Source of the DNA: Ollibium composti
GTDB lineage: Bacteria; Pseudomonadota; Alphaproteobacteria; Rhizobiales; Rhizobiaceae
Direction: 5' to 3'
Length of the DNA: 64,000 bases
Assembly (NCBI RefSeq): GCF_004801285.1
Contig: NZ_SSNY01000009.1
Location: 150,962 to 214,961 of the forward strand
The position numbers and the translations under genes were made by a program. This document shows, piece by piece, positions 46,232-55,802 of this stretch. The notes beneath the pieces were generated by a model. That model saw only the letters and a program-made list of their open reading frames with translations. It had not been told where the DNA came from and did not search any database. How positions within the stretch are numbered: the stretch's first letter is position 1; each line of letters starts with the position of its first letter.

Positions 46232-47144
46232 CGGCCTCAGGCTCGACGCCGAGTTCAACCGTCTCGAGATCGGCCGGCGGCAGCGCAGGTCCCGAAAGGC
46301 CGCGCCGTGTCAGCCGGATACGCCAGGCGTCCGGCGATCCGTCGATCTCGAAGAGGTTGTATTGCGAGGCCGGATGCCGGCCACCCGGCGCCTGCCCGGC
46401 GGCGGCGACACCTACGACCGGAATGCGCACGCCACGCTTGCCCAACCAGCCCAATGTCGGCAGGTGCGAATGGCCGTGCAGCACCAGTTCGGCACCGTGG
46501 CGGGCCAGCGTCTTCTGGAAGCGGGAAATGCCGAACAGGCGCTTTTGCGGCGACACCGCCCCGCGCAGCGGCGGATGATGGATCATGACGACGCGGAAAA
46601 GGCCCTGCCGGCCCGTCTCTTCGAGCATCGCCCCCAGCCGCGCCGCCTGCCCTTCCTTGAAGAAGCCGTTGGCCATGAAGGGTGCGGTGGCGCGCGCGGT
46701 CGAGACGCCGATCAGCGCCACCGGCCCGCGCACGCGCAGATAGGGAAAGCCGTTGCGGTCGACCGGCGCATGGCCGTCGTCGCCGGTCATCCACGCACCC
46801 CACGCCCGGCAGGCCTTGTGGAAGGCGCCCGGAACATAGGCGTCGTGGTTGCCCGGCACCACCGACACGTCGGCGGGCGAACCCAGCGTTTCCAGCCACA
46901 ACCGCGCCATCTCGATCTCGCCGTCCAAAGCGAGGTTGACCAGATCGCCGGTGACGGCAAGATGATCCGGCCCGGCCGCCCTGATATCGGCCACCAGCGT
47001 CTCAAGCACGCTGTCGTGCATGTGCCGGCGACGGTTGCGCTGCCAGTTGACATAGCCGACCACCCGCTTGGAGGCGAGGTCGCGATAGGTTACAGGAGGC
47101 AGAGGGCCGAGATGGACGTCGGAAATATGCGCAAGCCGGAACAT
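46221..47144 (-). CDS. Calcineurin-like metallophosphoesterase
   Basis: A 307-residue phosphoesterase. All metal-site motifs are present: LAHISDVHLG (DxH), AVTGDLVN (GDxxN-type), VPGNHDAY (GNHD), MIHHPPL (H) and VLHGHSHLP (GHxH). The family includes cAMP and other phosphodiesterases. The N-terminus has no signal peptide. It is divergent from the Nudix gene and convergent with the membrane-protein gene. Confidence 0.92.
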   Translation of the reverse strand: MFRLAHISDVHLGPLPPVTYRDLASKRVVGYVNWQRNRRRHMHDSVLETLVADIRAAGPDHLAVTGDLVNLALDGEIEMARLWLETLGSPADVSVVPGNHDAYVPGAFHKACRAWGAWMTGDDGHAPVDRNGFPYLRVRGPVALIGVSTARATAPFMANGFFKEGQAARLGAMLEETGRQGLFRVVMIHHPPLRGAVSPQKRLFGISRFQKTLARHGAELVLHGHSHLPTLGWLGKRGVRIPVVGVAAAGQAPGGRHPASQYNLFEIDGSPDAWRIRLTRRGLSGPALPPADLETVELGVEPEAVRS

Positions 47145-47164
47145 ATCCCTTTCTTACGGGACGG

Positions 47165-47698
47165 ATGCGCGCCTTTCCACACATGGTTTCGCACCCGATG
47201 ACGGATAGCCAAGTGGAAACGGCATTCCGCCAGACCGGCTGGCCGGGCCTGCGTGCGAAACTGTTCCATCTCTATTTCGTGCTGAGCCGGCCGATGACGC
47301 TCGGCGTGCGCGGCCTGATTTTCGACCGCGCGGCGAACGCGGTCTTCCTCATCCGCCATACCTACGTGCCCGGCTGGCAGCTTCCCGGCGGCGGCGTCGA
47401 GCGCGGTGAGACGATGGAGGAGGCGCTGGCGCGCGAGATCGCCGAGGAGGCCAACATCACGCTGACGGCACAGCCGCAGTTGCGGTCGATCCATTTCAAT
47501 CGCCGCTCCAGCCCGCGCGACCACGTCGCCTTCTATCTCGTCGAGGCGTTCAGCCAGTCGGCGCCCAAGCTGCCGGACCGCGAGATCGCCGAAGCCGGTT
47601 TCTTTTCCCTCGACAGCCTGCCCGACGGCGTGACGCCGGCGACGCTCAGGCGCATCGCCGAGGTCTTCGGCGACGCGCCACCCTCGCCCGATTGGTAA
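47165..47698 (+). CDS. Nudix hydrolase
   Basis: A 177-residue protein with the Nudix box GGVERGETMEEALAREIAEE (G-x5-E-x7-RE-xx-EE), where the usual Gly after the EE pair is Asn. It hydrolyses a nucleoside diphosphate linked to another group; substrate unknown. An internal ATG at 47198 is an alternative start. The next gene on the minus strand converges 12 bases away. Confidence 0.88.
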   Translation: MRAFPHMVSHPMTDSQVETAFRQTGWPGLRAKLFHLYFVLSRPMTLGVRGLIFDRAANAVFLIRHTYVPGWQLPGGGVERGETMEEALAREIAEEANITLTAQPQLRSIHFNRRSSPRDHVAFYLVEAFSQSAPKLPDREIAEAGFFSLDSLPDGVTPATLRRIAEVFGDAPPSPDW

Positions 47699-47710
47699 TC
47701 GGCCTACTAC

Positions 47711-48697
47711 TCAACCGGCGAGCAAGCGGGCACGGTCGTGCGGCGCCGTATAGTCGACCTCCGGTCCCACCGGCACGATGCCGGTCGGGTTGATGGTCTT
47801 GTGGCTGCCGTAATAGTGCCCCTTGATGTGGAGAAGGTTCACAGTCTCGGCCACGCCCGGCACCTGGTAAAGCTCGCGCAGATAGTTCGACAGGTTCGGA
47901 TAGTCGGCGATGCGGCGCAGATTGCACTTGAAATGGCCGACATAGACCGGGTCGAAGCGCGCCAGCGTGGTGAACAGCCGCCAATCCGCCTCGGTGATGC
48001 GGTCGCCGACGAGGTAGCGCTGGCGTGACAGCGTCTCCTCGATCCGGTCGAGCGTCGAAAACAGCTCGCCGAACGCCTCCTCGTAGGCTTCCTGCGTGGT
48101 GGCGAAACCGGCACGATAGACGCCGTTGTTGATCGCCGGATAGACGACCGCGTTGATGACGTCGATGTCCGCGCGCAACGCTTCGGGGTAGAGGTCGATA
48201 CCGGCATCCCCCCATTCGTCGAAGGCCGAGTTCAGCATGCGGATGATCTCGGAAGACTCGTTGTTGACGATCGTCTGTTCCTTTTTGTCCCACAGCACCG
48301 GCACGGTGACGCGGCCGGAATAGGCCGGATCGGCCTTGGTGTAGATCTGGTGGAGGAATTCCAGACCGTAGAGCGTGTCGCCGGTCGCGCCCTCCTCGGC
48401 CAGGAACGTCCAGCCGTTCTCGCCCATGTGGTAGTGGACGACGGAAACGGAAATGACGTCCTCTAGCTTCTTGAGCTTGCGGAAGATCAGCGTGCGGTGC
48501 GCCCACGGGCAGGCCAGCGAGACGTAGAGATGATAGCGCCCCGGCTCGGCCTTGAAGCCGCGCGTACGGCCCTCGGCCGGTTTCCCATCCACCGTCACCC
48601 AGTCGCGCCACTGCGACTGGCCACGCACGAAGCGGCCGCCGCTTTCCTTGGTGTCGTACCAACGATCCTGCCACTTGCCGTCGACCAGAAGGCCCAT
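47711..48697 (-). CDS. Glutathionyl-hydroquinone reductase (Xi-class GST)
   Basis: A 328-residue cytosolic enzyme that reduces glutathionyl-hydroquinones. The N-terminal catalytic Cys63 is in SLACPWAHRTLIF, the hallmark of the Xi class (YqjG/ECM4). Further family signatures are YHMGENGWTF, YSGRVTVPVLWDKKEQTIVNNE and KGHYYGSHKTINPTGIVPVG. Length is standard. It stands alone, convergent with the Nudix gene. Confidence 0.93.
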   Translation of the reverse strand: MGLLVDGKWQDRWYDTKESGGRFVRGQSQWRDWVTVDGKPAEGRTRGFKAEPGRYHLYVSLACPWAHRTLIFRKLKKLEDVISVSVVHYHMGENGWTFLAEEGATGDTLYGLEFLHQIYTKADPAYSGRVTVPVLWDKKEQTIVNNESSEIIRMLNSAFDEWGDAGIDLYPEALRADIDVINAVVYPAINNGVYRAGFATTQEAYEEAFGELFSTLDRIEETLSRQRYLVGDRITEADWRLFTTLARFDPVYVGHFKCNLRRIADYPNLSNYLRELYQVPGVAETVNLLHIKGHYYGSHKTINPTGIVPVGPEVDYTAPHDRARLLAG

Positions 48698-48967
48698 CGT
48701 CGTTTCCTTTCGTTTCTAGGGTTCCATGTAGGCCATCGCCCGACACGGCAAAAGCGCGGCAGGGGAAACGCACCGTCAACCGATACGCTTGCGCAAAAGC
48801 CCGATTGCGGGCACCGGAATTTGATGCTAGCGGAGGCCATCATGTTCGATGTCTTTGCCACGCTCCGGTTCGACCGACGACGAAAGGACGCCCGCGCCTG
48901 AGGCGCGCCATTGGCGAACGCTGCCTTCGTGCAGCAATCCTTTCCCGTACCCCGGAACGCAAAGACC

Positions 48968-49492
48968 ATGAGCCTTGCCGACATCGTTTACCTGCCGGAA
49001 ACCCCGGCGCACGATCCTGAAATCGACGTCATCAACGAGGAAGCCTTCGGGCCGGGGCGCTTCGCGCGCGCCGCCTACAAGATCCGTGAGGGCGGGCCGC
49101 ACGAGCGGGCGCTGTCCTTCGTGGCGATGGACGGGAATGCCGTCGTCGCCTCCGTGCGCATGACGCACATCTTCGCCGGCAAGGGAAGCGCCGTAATGCT
49201 CGGACCGCTGGCGGTGCGCCCCACGCACAAGAACGTCGGCATCGGCCGCCGGCTGGTGGCGATGGCGCTGGAAGCCGCCGCCAAGGCGCATGTCCCTGCC
49301 GTCATCCTCGTCGGCGACGAGCCCTATTACGGGCCGCTCGGCTTCACCCGCATCCCGCGTGGCCAGATCGCCATGCCGAGGCCCGTCGATTACGACCGCG
49401 TGCTGGCCCACGAAATAAAGCGCGGCGCGGTGGCGAAGCTGACCGGCATGGTCCACCACGCCGACGCCGTGCCGACCGACGAGTTGGCCTGA
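48968..49492 (+). CDS. GNAT family N-acetyltransferase (YhbS-like)
   Basis: A 174-residue acyltransferase. The acetyl-CoA loop is [20 protein letters not shown], preceded by the beta-strand VMLGPLAV; the C-terminal [17 protein letters not shown] is typical of the YhbS group. I chose the ATG at 48968 since the first 19 residues of the longer frame are not part of the fold. The 270-base gap before it (48698-48967) shows no other feature. Confidence 0.88.
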   Translation: MSLADIVYLPETPAHDPEIDVINEEAFGPGRFARAAYKIREGGPHERALSFVAMDGNAVVASVRMTHIFAGKGSAVMLGPLAVRPTHKNVGIGRRLVAMALEAAAKAHVPAVILVGDEPYYGPLGFTRIPRGQIAMPRPVDYDRVLAHEIKRGAVAKLTGMVHHADAVPTDELA

Positions 49493-49562
49493 CCATCTCT
49501 TCCGGTTGCGCCCGCGCCTGCGCCCCCATAGCATCGGCATTCATCATCGGGAGAAGACGGAT

Positions 49563-50324
49563 ATGAACCCAGGCGGCCAGACAGCGATCGTCACCGGCGG
49601 CGGCTCAGGCCTCGGCGAAGCAACGGCGCGGGCGCTGGCCGCGCGCGGCGCGAAGGTGGCTGTCCTCGACCTCGGCGCGGAGCGCGCCGCCAGGGTCGCC
49701 GCCGACATCGGCGGCGTCGCCGTGCAATGCGACGTATCCAGCGCCGAAAGTGCTGCTGCCGCAATCACCGAGGCGATGGAAAAGCTCGGTCCGGCCCGCA
49801 TCCTCGTCAACTGCGCCGGCATCGTCATCGGCGTCAAGACGATCGGCAAGGACGGCCCGCATCCGCTCGACCAGTTCCGCAAGGTGATCGAGATCAACCT
49901 CGTCGGCACCTTCAACATGATCCGCCTGTTCGCGGACCAGGCCTCGAAGCTGGACGCCCTGGAAGGCGGCGAGCGCGGCGTCATCGTCAACACCGCTTCC
50001 GTCGCGGCCTATGACGGCCAGATCGGCCAGGCCGCCTATTCGGCCTCGAAAGGCGGCGTCGTCGGCATGACGCTGCCGGTGGCGCGCGACCTCGCCCGCT
50101 CCGGCATCCGCGTCTGCACCATAGCGCCCGGCATCTTCAAGACGCCGATGATGGCCGGTATGCCGCAGGAGGTGCAGGATTCGCTCGGCGCCGCCGTTCC
50201 CTTCCCACCGCGCCTCGGCGAGCCTTCGGAATATGCAGCTCTGGCCCTGCACATCGTCGACAACCAGATGCTGAACGGCGAGACGATCCGCCTCGACGGC
50301 GCCATTCGCATGGCGCCGAAATAG
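49563..50324 (+). CDS. SDR oxidoreductase, 3-hydroxyacyl-CoA dehydrogenase type-2-like
   Basis: A 253-residue NAD-dependent short-chain dehydrogenase. The cofactor loop is [12 protein letters not shown], the NAG-equivalent is VNCAGIV, and the active-site pair is YSASKGG (Y and K) after [14 protein letters not shown]. Sequence style matches 17-beta-HSD10/3-hydroxyacyl-CoA dehydrogenase type 2. It is followed after five bases by the CaiB/BaiF gene, so both probably act on acyl-CoAs such as branched-chain or steroid-side-chain intermediates. Confidence 0.9.
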   Translation: MNPGGQTAIVTGGGSGLGEATARALAARGAKVAVLDLGAERAARVAADIGGVAVQCDVSSAESAAAAITEAMEKLGPARILVNCAGIVIGVKTIGKDGPHPLDQFRKVIEINLVGTFNMIRLFADQASKLDALEGGERGVIVNTASVAAYDGQIGQAAYSASKGGVVGMTLPVARDLARSGIRVCTIAPGIFKTPMMAGMPQEVQDSLGAAVPFPPRLGEPSEYAALALHIVDNQMLNGETIRLDGAIRMAPK

Positions 50325-50329
50325 CCGGC

Positions 50330-51502
50330 GTGCCGGCCGTGAGGCCTGTCCCGCAGAAGTCCGGCCCGCTGGCCGGCCTGACCGTGGTAGAAATGGCCGG
50401 CCTCGGCCCGGTGCCGCTGGCGGCCCTGATGCTGTCGGAAATGGGCGCCGAGGTGTTGCGCATCGAGCGCGCCGACGCCGGGCGGCCGTTCCTGTCGCTG
50501 CCGCCCGAATTCGACCTCGACCGCCACGGCCGCATCATCCTCAAGGCTAACCTGAAGCGCCCTGAGGGACGGGCCCTGATGCTGCGCCTACTTGGCAAGG
50601 CCGACATCCTGATCGAAGGCTTCAGGCCGGGCGTCATGGAACGGCTCGGCCTCGGACCCGCCGAGGCCGCGGCCGCCAATCCCGGCCTCGTCTATGGCCG
50701 CATGACCGGGTTCGGCCAGGACGGCCCGCTCGCGGGCCGCGCCGGCCACGACATCACCTATTTGGCGCTGTCGGGAGCCCTGCATGCGATCGGCCCGCAG
50801 GACAAGCCGCTGCCGCCGCTCAATCTCGTCGCCGACTATGGCGGCGGCACCATGATGCTGGTCAGCGGCGTGCTGGCGGCCCTGGTCGAGCGCGGCCGCA
50901 CCGGCAAGGGTCAGGTGGTCGACGCGGCCATGGTGGAGGGCGCGGCGATGTTGTCGGCGCCGCTGCACGCCTACAAGGCGGCTGGCCTGTGGCGGGATGC
51001 GCGCGGCGTCAACCTGCTCGACGGCGGCGCGCCGTTCTACGACACCTATGCGACAGCGGACCGCCGCCACGTCGCCGTCGGCTGCCTGGAGCCGCAATTC
51101 TTCGCCGAATTCGCCCGTCTGCTGCCGTTGGACGAGCGTTTCGTCCCCGGCCAGTACGACCGCGGCCTATGGCAGGACATGCGCGCGGCAATCGCCAGCC
51201 GCTTTCTCGTGAAGACACGCGACGACTGGACAAAAATCTTCGCCGACAGCGACGCCTGCGTGGCACCGGTCCTGAGCCTGGCAGAGGCGAAGGACCATCC
51301 CCACAACCGCGCTCGCCGGACATTCGCGAAGGCCGGCACTCTGGAGCGCCCTGCCCCGGCGCCGCGCTTTTCGCGAACGCCTTCCGCGATGGCGGGCCCG
51401 CCGGGCGACAGCCGCGAATTGCTCGCCGCCGCGCTGAGGCGCTTCGGTCTCACCGTGGAGGAAACCGAGGGGCTTGTCAGCAACGGCATACTTGTTCAAT
51501 AA
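50330..51502 (+). CDS. CaiB/BaiF CoA-transferase family protein (alpha-methylacyl-CoA racemase-like)
   Basis: A 390-residue protein from the GTG at 50330. Type III CoA-transferase signatures: GLTVVEMAGLGPVPLAALML, ILKANLKRPEGRALML, LIEGFRPGVMERLGLGP and GYxDITY-type GHDITYLALSG with the His-Asp pair used by racemases. This fits alpha-methylacyl-CoA racemase, which epimerises branched acyl-CoAs. Coupled closely to the SDR gene. Confidence 0.9.
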   Translation: MPAVRPVPQKSGPLAGLTVVEMAGLGPVPLAALMLSEMGAEVLRIERADAGRPFLSLPPEFDLDRHGRIILKANLKRPEGRALMLRLLGKADILIEGFRPGVMERLGLGPAEAAAANPGLVYGRMTGFGQDGPLAGRAGHDITYLALSGALHAIGPQDKPLPPLNLVADYGGGTMMLVSGVLAALVERGRTGKGQVVDAAMVEGAAMLSAPLHAYKAAGLWRDARGVNLLDGGAPFYDTYATADRRHVAVGCLEPQFFAEFARLLPLDERFVPGQYDRGLWQDMRAAIASRFLVKTRDDWTKIFADSDACVAPVLSLAEAKDHPHNRARRTFAKAGTLERPAPAPRFSRTPSAMAGPPGDSRELLAAALRRFGLTVEETEGLVSNGILVQ

Positions 51503-51547
51503 ATGGCCAATAACTGGATTGAATAAGTAGACTTTACGAGGACCGCC

Positions 51548-52315
51548 GTGCAGGAACCGAAGAAGGACGTCATCCGCGAAACCGACGCGGCGGCGATCAG
51601 GCAGGCCAGGACGCTGGTGCGCAGCGCCCGTTTCGGCGCTCTGGCGGTGCTGGAGCCGGAAACCGGAACGCCGCTGGCAAGCCGGGTGGGCGTCGCCACC
51701 GACCTCGACGGCACGCCGCTGATCCTGATTTCCATGCTTTCGGCCCACACGGGCGCGCTGCTCGCCGATCCGCGCTGCTCGCTGCTGGTCGGCGAGCCCG
51801 GCAAGGGCGACGCGCTGGCGCATCCGCGCATCACGCTGGTCTGCCGCGCCGCCAGGCTAGAGCGCGGCACGCCCGAACACGCCCGCGCCGAACGCCGCTA
51901 CCTCAACCGCAACCCGAAGGCCAAGCTTTACGTCGGGCTGGGCGACTTCTCCTTCTTCCGGCTGGACGTGGAACGCGCCAGCCTGAACGGCGGCTTCGGC
52001 AAGGCCTATCTGTTCAAGCGCGACGATCTCATTGTCACTGGTCCGGTGACCGAGGCACTGGCCGCCAGCGAGCAGGGCGCGCTCGACCACATGAATTCCG
52101 ACCATCGCGAGGCCATCGACATCTATGCCAGCCACTATACGGGCGCCACCGGCGACGGCTGGGTGCTGACCGGGTTCGATGCCGACGGCATGGACCTCGC
52201 GCGCGGCGACGAGGTGCGGCGCGTCTTCTTTCCCGAACCGCTCGCCGCCGCACAGGACCTGCGCGTCAAGCTTGTCGAAATGGCGAAAGCCGGCCGCGCC
52301 GCGCAGACGGCTTGA
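51548..52315 (+). CDS. HugZ-type heme/flavin-reductase-fold protein with DUF2470 domain
   Basis: A 255-residue protein from the GTG at 51548. The N-terminal two-thirds are a split beta-barrel of the pyridoxamine-phosphate-oxidase fold (SARFGALAVLEPETGTPLAS, ISMLSAHTGALLADPRCSLL). The C-terminal part is DUF2470 (ALDHMNSDHREAIDIYASHY), the domain of HugZ/HutZ heme-degrading proteins. Rhizobial relatives bind heme. A role in heme use is likely but the neighbours are not heme genes. Confidence 0.88.
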   Translation: MQEPKKDVIRETDAAAIRQARTLVRSARFGALAVLEPETGTPLASRVGVATDLDGTPLILISMLSAHTGALLADPRCSLLVGEPGKGDALAHPRITLVCRAARLERGTPEHARAERRYLNRNPKAKLYVGLGDFSFFRLDVERASLNGGFGKAYLFKRDDLIVTGPVTEALAASEQGALDHMNSDHREAIDIYASHYTGATGDGWVLTGFDADGMDLARGDEVRRVFFPEPLAAAQDLRVKLVEMAKAGRAAQTA

Positions 52316-52466
52316 CCGCAACGTTTCGATCATGGGTTGAGATTTGAGCGGAATGGTCTACGGTTCGAAGCGCACCTGCCAATGGCAGCGTGATGCGGCA
52401 CACAATCTGACCAGCGGACGCCAGCGCCCCCATGGCATGCCGGGTCATTGAGATTATGGGGCAACG

Positions 52467-52805
52467 ATGGCTTCCGACAAGCTGATCGCCGACACCGAGG
52501 CTGCGGCGGCATTCCTGGCCTTGATGGCCAACGAAAAAAGGCTCGCTATCCTGAGCCACCTTATCGACGACGAACTGTCGGTGGGTACCATCGCCGAACG
52601 CGTGGAACTCAGCCAGTCTGCCTTGTCCCAGCACCTGGCGAAACTGCGCGGCCTCGGCCTGGTCGAGACGCGCCGCGACCGCCAGATGATCTACTATTCC
52701 TGCCAGTCCGATGCGGTACGGCAGTTGCTGGACCTTTTGGCGACGCTGTTTTCCGCGTCGGGCCGTGAGGTGGCGCCATTGCATCTGAACGCGACGGGAA
52801 CTTGA
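52467..52805 (+). CDS. ArsR-family regulator, NolR-like
   Basis: A 112-residue winged-helix repressor. The helix-turn-helix is VGTIAERVELSQSALSQHLA, preceded by ALMANEKRLAILSHLIDDE and followed by LGLVETRRDRQMIYYSCQSDAV. Length and sequence style match NolR, the rhizobial nodulation and growth-phase regulator, more closely than metal-sensing ArsR proteins; the metal-binding CxC motif is absent. I leave the symbol empty since the match is by eye. A single gene with GGGGCAACG before the ATG. Confidence 0.9.
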   Translation: MASDKLIADTEAAAAFLALMANEKRLAILSHLIDDELSVGTIAERVELSQSALSQHLAKLRGLGLVETRRDRQMIYYSCQSDAVRQLLDLLATLFSASGREVAPLHLNATGT

Positions 52806-52854
52806 CCGCCCGGCGGCGTCGGCCCTATCCGGCGGCACGAACTGCTGGACCGCG

Positions 52855-53658
52855 ATGGAACCGATTCGCATAGACGATCCCGCCGACCCACGGGTCGCCG
52901 CTTTCCTCGACATACGCGAGCGCGACCTCGCCGGGCGGCAGGGCCGCTTCGTCGCCGAGGGCAAGGTCGTGCTGGACGTCCTGCTGACCGGCAGCCGCTT
53001 CGAGGCCGAATCGGTGCTGATCCTGGAAAACCGGCTGGCCGGCCTCGCCGGCATTCTGGAAAAGGCGCCACCCGCCCTGCCCGTCTACGTCGTTTCAGCA
53101 GCCGTCATGGACCGCATCGCCGGGTTTCCCATGCACCGCGGCATCCTCGCCATCGGCCGCAAGGGGCAGGAAATACCGGCCGCCGACCTGCTCGCCGCCC
53201 TGCCCGAGCGCGCTTTGGTGCTGGTGCTGGTCGGCATCGCCAACCACGACAATATCGGCGCGATCTTCCGCAACGCCGCCGCCTTCGGCGCCGACGCGGT
53301 ATTCCTCGATCCGACCTGCTGCGACCCGCTCTACCGCAAGGCGATCCGAGTCTCGGTCGGCGCCGCCCTCAAGGTGCCGTTCGCCGTCATCCCCGACGTC
53401 GGCGCCTTCACCGGCCTGCTGGCCGAAAGTGGGTTCGACAACTTCGCCCTGTCGCCGCGCGGCAACCTCGACATCCGGCAGGCCCGGCATGGCGGCAGGG
53501 TAGCGCTCTATCTCGGCACCGAGGGCGAGGGCCTGCCCGAATCCCTGCTGCGACACATGCGGACGCTGCGCATCGCCATGGCCGGAGGGTTCGACAGCCT
53601 CAACGTGGCGGCCGCTTCCGCCGTCGCGCTGCACCACTTCTTCGACGGTTCCGACTGA
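52855..53658 (+). CDS. TrmH/SpoU family RNA methyltransferase
   Basis: A 267-residue SAM-dependent 2'-O-methyltransferase with a trefoil-knot fold. The three motifs are present: NHDNIGAIFRNAAAFG (motif 1), LYLGTEGEGLPESLL (motif 2) and SLNVAAASAVALHHF (motif 3). The N-terminal 90 residues form the RNA-binding substrate domain. Whether it modifies rRNA or tRNA is not clear. It starts 49 bases after the NolR-like gene. Confidence 0.93.
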   Translation: MEPIRIDDPADPRVAAFLDIRERDLAGRQGRFVAEGKVVLDVLLTGSRFEAESVLILENRLAGLAGILEKAPPALPVYVVSAAVMDRIAGFPMHRGILAIGRKGQEIPAADLLAALPERALVLVLVGIANHDNIGAIFRNAAAFGADAVFLDPTCCDPLYRKAIRVSVGAALKVPFAVIPDVGAFTGLLAESGFDNFALSPRGNLDIRQARHGGRVALYLGTEGEGLPESLLRHMRTLRIAMAGGFDSLNVAAASAVALHHFFDGSD

Positions 53659-53675
53659 TGGAAACCCGCTCGGGA

Positions 53676-54803
53676 CTACGACCGGGAGGTTTCCCCCTGC
53701 CCTTCCTTTTGGAGCGCCCGCACGCGGTCGGCAAGGCTCATCATCCGCGCGCCGTCCTGGACGCCGGCCGGCGCGGCAAGCGCCTTGGCGATCGGCGAAT
53801 CCGGACTGTCCAGTTTCATGGCGAGGGTGACGACCTCGGCCGCCAGATCGTGCATTTCCTCACGCAGCGCAGCCGCGCCACCGCTCACAGGTAGCCGCTC
53901 GGCCTTACCTGCCGTGGCGGCGGCGAGATCGGCCTTGAGGCGCTTGTTCTCGCGCAACAGCGCCGTCAGCCTCGCCTCCAGCCGCTCGCGCTCGGCCTCG
54001 TTGCCTTGCGGCGTTTGCCCGGCGGCGCCAGTGTCGCCCTGTGCCACCCCGCGCAGGCGTGCCAGTTCCTTTTCCCGGCGGTCCAGCTTGTCGTCGCGAT
54101 CGGCGACCGTCGCCATCAGGCGATCCAGTTTCTTCTCGAACTCCGCCACCTTCTTCCGTTCGGCCGCCAATGCCTCGCGGCCCAGCTTGCTCTCGGCCAG
54201 TGCGTCGCTCCTGGCCTTGTCGGCCTCCTTGCGCTGGTTGCGCAGCGCCGCGATCTCGGCGGCGAGCTTTTCCAGTTCCGCTTCGCGCGCGACGAGCTCG
54301 ATCTGCCGGTTCGACGACGAGAAGCTGGCCTCGTCGTACATCTGGCCTAGCTTGTCGAATTCCTTGGCGCGTTCCTGCAGCAGATGCTCCGTCTCGCCGA
54401 CCTTGCCGGTAAGATCGCGAAGCTGCCCGTCACGCTCGGCGAGGGCTTTTTCCACCTGTTCCTTGCCGGCCTGAAGCGCGGCAAGGACGCCGTCCTTGCG
54501 CTCGCCTTCGGCGGCCAGCGCCTTCAGGTCTTCCCCGGCGCGGCCGATTTCGACCAGCTGCGCCGCCAGCTTTTCCTTGAGGGCCTTCGTCTCGACTTCC
54601 AGCTTGCGCACGGAAACGGCGAACTCGGCGCGAACGCGATCCTTGTCGGCCTGGATCTCGGCCAGCGTGAGCGGCATCGTTGCCTCGATGCGCTTGCGCG
54701 TCAGCACCACCGCCCGGCGCCAGACAGCCGGCGCGACCAGGACGGTCAGGAAGCCGGCACAAAGCAGGCCGAGCACGAAGAACAGGATCGACTGGACCAA
54801 CAC
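53676..54803 (-). CDS. Membrane-anchored long coiled-coil protein, unknown function
   Basis: A 375-residue protein. An N-terminal transmembrane helix (MLVQSILFFVLGLLCAGFLT) is followed by a basic stretch and then about 220 residues of uninterrupted coiled coil rich in Glu, Lys, Ala and Leu (for example KLEVETKALKEKLAAQLVEI). A Ser/Gly linker and a short helical C-terminus close it. It is probably a cytoplasmic rod tethered to the inner membrane. The gene is co-directional with eipA, which ends 102 bases upstream, so a shared envelope role is possible. Confidence 0.78.
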   Translation of the reverse strand: MLVQSILFFVLGLLCAGFLTVLVAPAVWRRAVVLTRKRIEATMPLTLAEIQADKDRVRAEFAVSVRKLEVETKALKEKLAAQLVEIGRAGEDLKALAAEGERKDGVLAALQAGKEQVEKALAERDGQLRDLTGKVGETEHLLQERAKEFDKLGQMYDEASFSSSNRQIELVAREAELEKLAAEIAALRNQRKEADKARSDALAESKLGREALAAERKKVAEFEKKLDRLMATVADRDDKLDRREKELARLRGVAQGDTGAAGQTPQGNEAERERLEARLTALLRENKRLKADLAAATAGKAERLPVSGGAAALREEMHDLAAEVVTLAMKLDSPDSPIAKALAAPAGVQDGARMMSLADRVRALQKEGQGETSRS

Positions 54804-54904
54804 GCTTTACCCCTGGGACGGCCGGCGATCCGCCGGCACCCGTCCTTCTGGCATGGCCGAAATCGGCGCCCCCGGCAAGAGCCGAGGCCAAGCTCGAGTG
54901 CCGA

Positions 54905-55483
54905 TCAGAACGGATTCCAGGTCGGTTGTTGCGTCAGTTTCAGGTAGCCGAGGTTGACGCCGAGGCGGGCGCCGACGCCGGTGCGGATCGGCACGAGCAG
55001 CACGTTGCCGGCCTTGAGTACGTTGAAGCCGATGCCGGCGACGACATAGGCCGAGCCCGATACGCCGCCGAAGCGGTTGTAGAGGCTGCCGACGTCATCG
55101 AGATTGTAGACCAGCATCATCACGCGCGAGCCGTTGCCGCCGAAATCCCAGCCGAGCGAGGGACCCTGCCAGTAGACCTTATGGTCGCCGGCATTCTTCG
55201 TGTAGAGCGTGCCTTCGCCGTAGGTCAGGCCGCCGATGATCGCGCCGGAGCCCTCCTCTCCCAGCAGATAGCCGTTGGGCAGGCCGTAGGAGGCGAAGAT
55301 CTTCTCCACCACCGTCGCCAAGCCCCCCGATGTCTCGCCGAAGAAACGGTGGCCGGAATCGACGATCTCCTGCGCCGTATATTCCTGCGCCCGCGCCGCC
55401 GGCGAAAAAGCAACCAGCCCGCCAAGGGCAACCATCAGGGCAATGAAACGCAAAAGGCTCGGAGAGCCGAATCGGGAAAGCAT
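54905..55483 (-). CDS. eipA: EipA-type (DUF1134) envelope integrity protein
   Basis: A 192-residue exported protein, signal peptide ending FSPAARAQ. The mature domain (IVDSGHRFFGETSGGLATVV, KVYWQGPSLGWDFGGNGSRV, GGVSGSAYVVAGIGFNVLKA) is DUF1134, called EipA in Brucella, a small beta-barrel periplasmic protein needed for envelope stress resistance and reported to be CtrA-controlled. Its place beside chpT and ctrA fits that. The ATG at 55483 opens the signal peptide. Confidence 0.9.
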   Translation of the reverse strand: MLSRFGSPSLLRFIALMVALGGLVAFSPAARAQEYTAQEIVDSGHRFFGETSGGLATVVEKIFASYGLPNGYLLGEEGSGAIIGGLTYGEGTLYTKNAGDHKVYWQGPSLGWDFGGNGSRVMMLVYNLDDVGSLYNRFGGVSGSAYVVAGIGFNVLKAGNVLLVPIRTGVGARLGVNLGYLKLTQQPTWNPF

Positions 55484-55802
55484 GCTTCCAATCTCCGTCA
55501 GGGAGCACCTTCGCCGACGCCTCGCACCTTACGGCTCTTGATCGGCCGCTTAAGGTGATTCTTGAACGGCAAACTAGGCCGTAATCCTTTTTCAACCATT
55601 AAGCTCGCACATGAACATGGCGGTTCGAGGGCCGCACGTCCTGTCGCCTGCCGAATGATTTGCAATTTCGGCAATTCCAGATTTACTCCTGTACACATAT
55701 GTATCGTACATCGAGGAACCCGAGGGGAAACGGTATCCGTGCGGGGACCGCGACGACGTGCCGTCGTTTTGATATCGTCTGATTTTGCAAGGACCTTCGC
55801 CT
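55484..55802. promoter_or_regulatory. Divergent eipA-chpT region
   Basis: 319 bases without a gene. It holds one GANTC site (55557-55561), the sequence CTTAAGG just before it, and TCAACCAT (55592-55599), one mismatch from the CtrA half-site TTAACCAT, followed by TTAAG. A palindromic ACATATGT lies near 55698. These are weak signs of cell-cycle control on both sides. Confidence 0.4.
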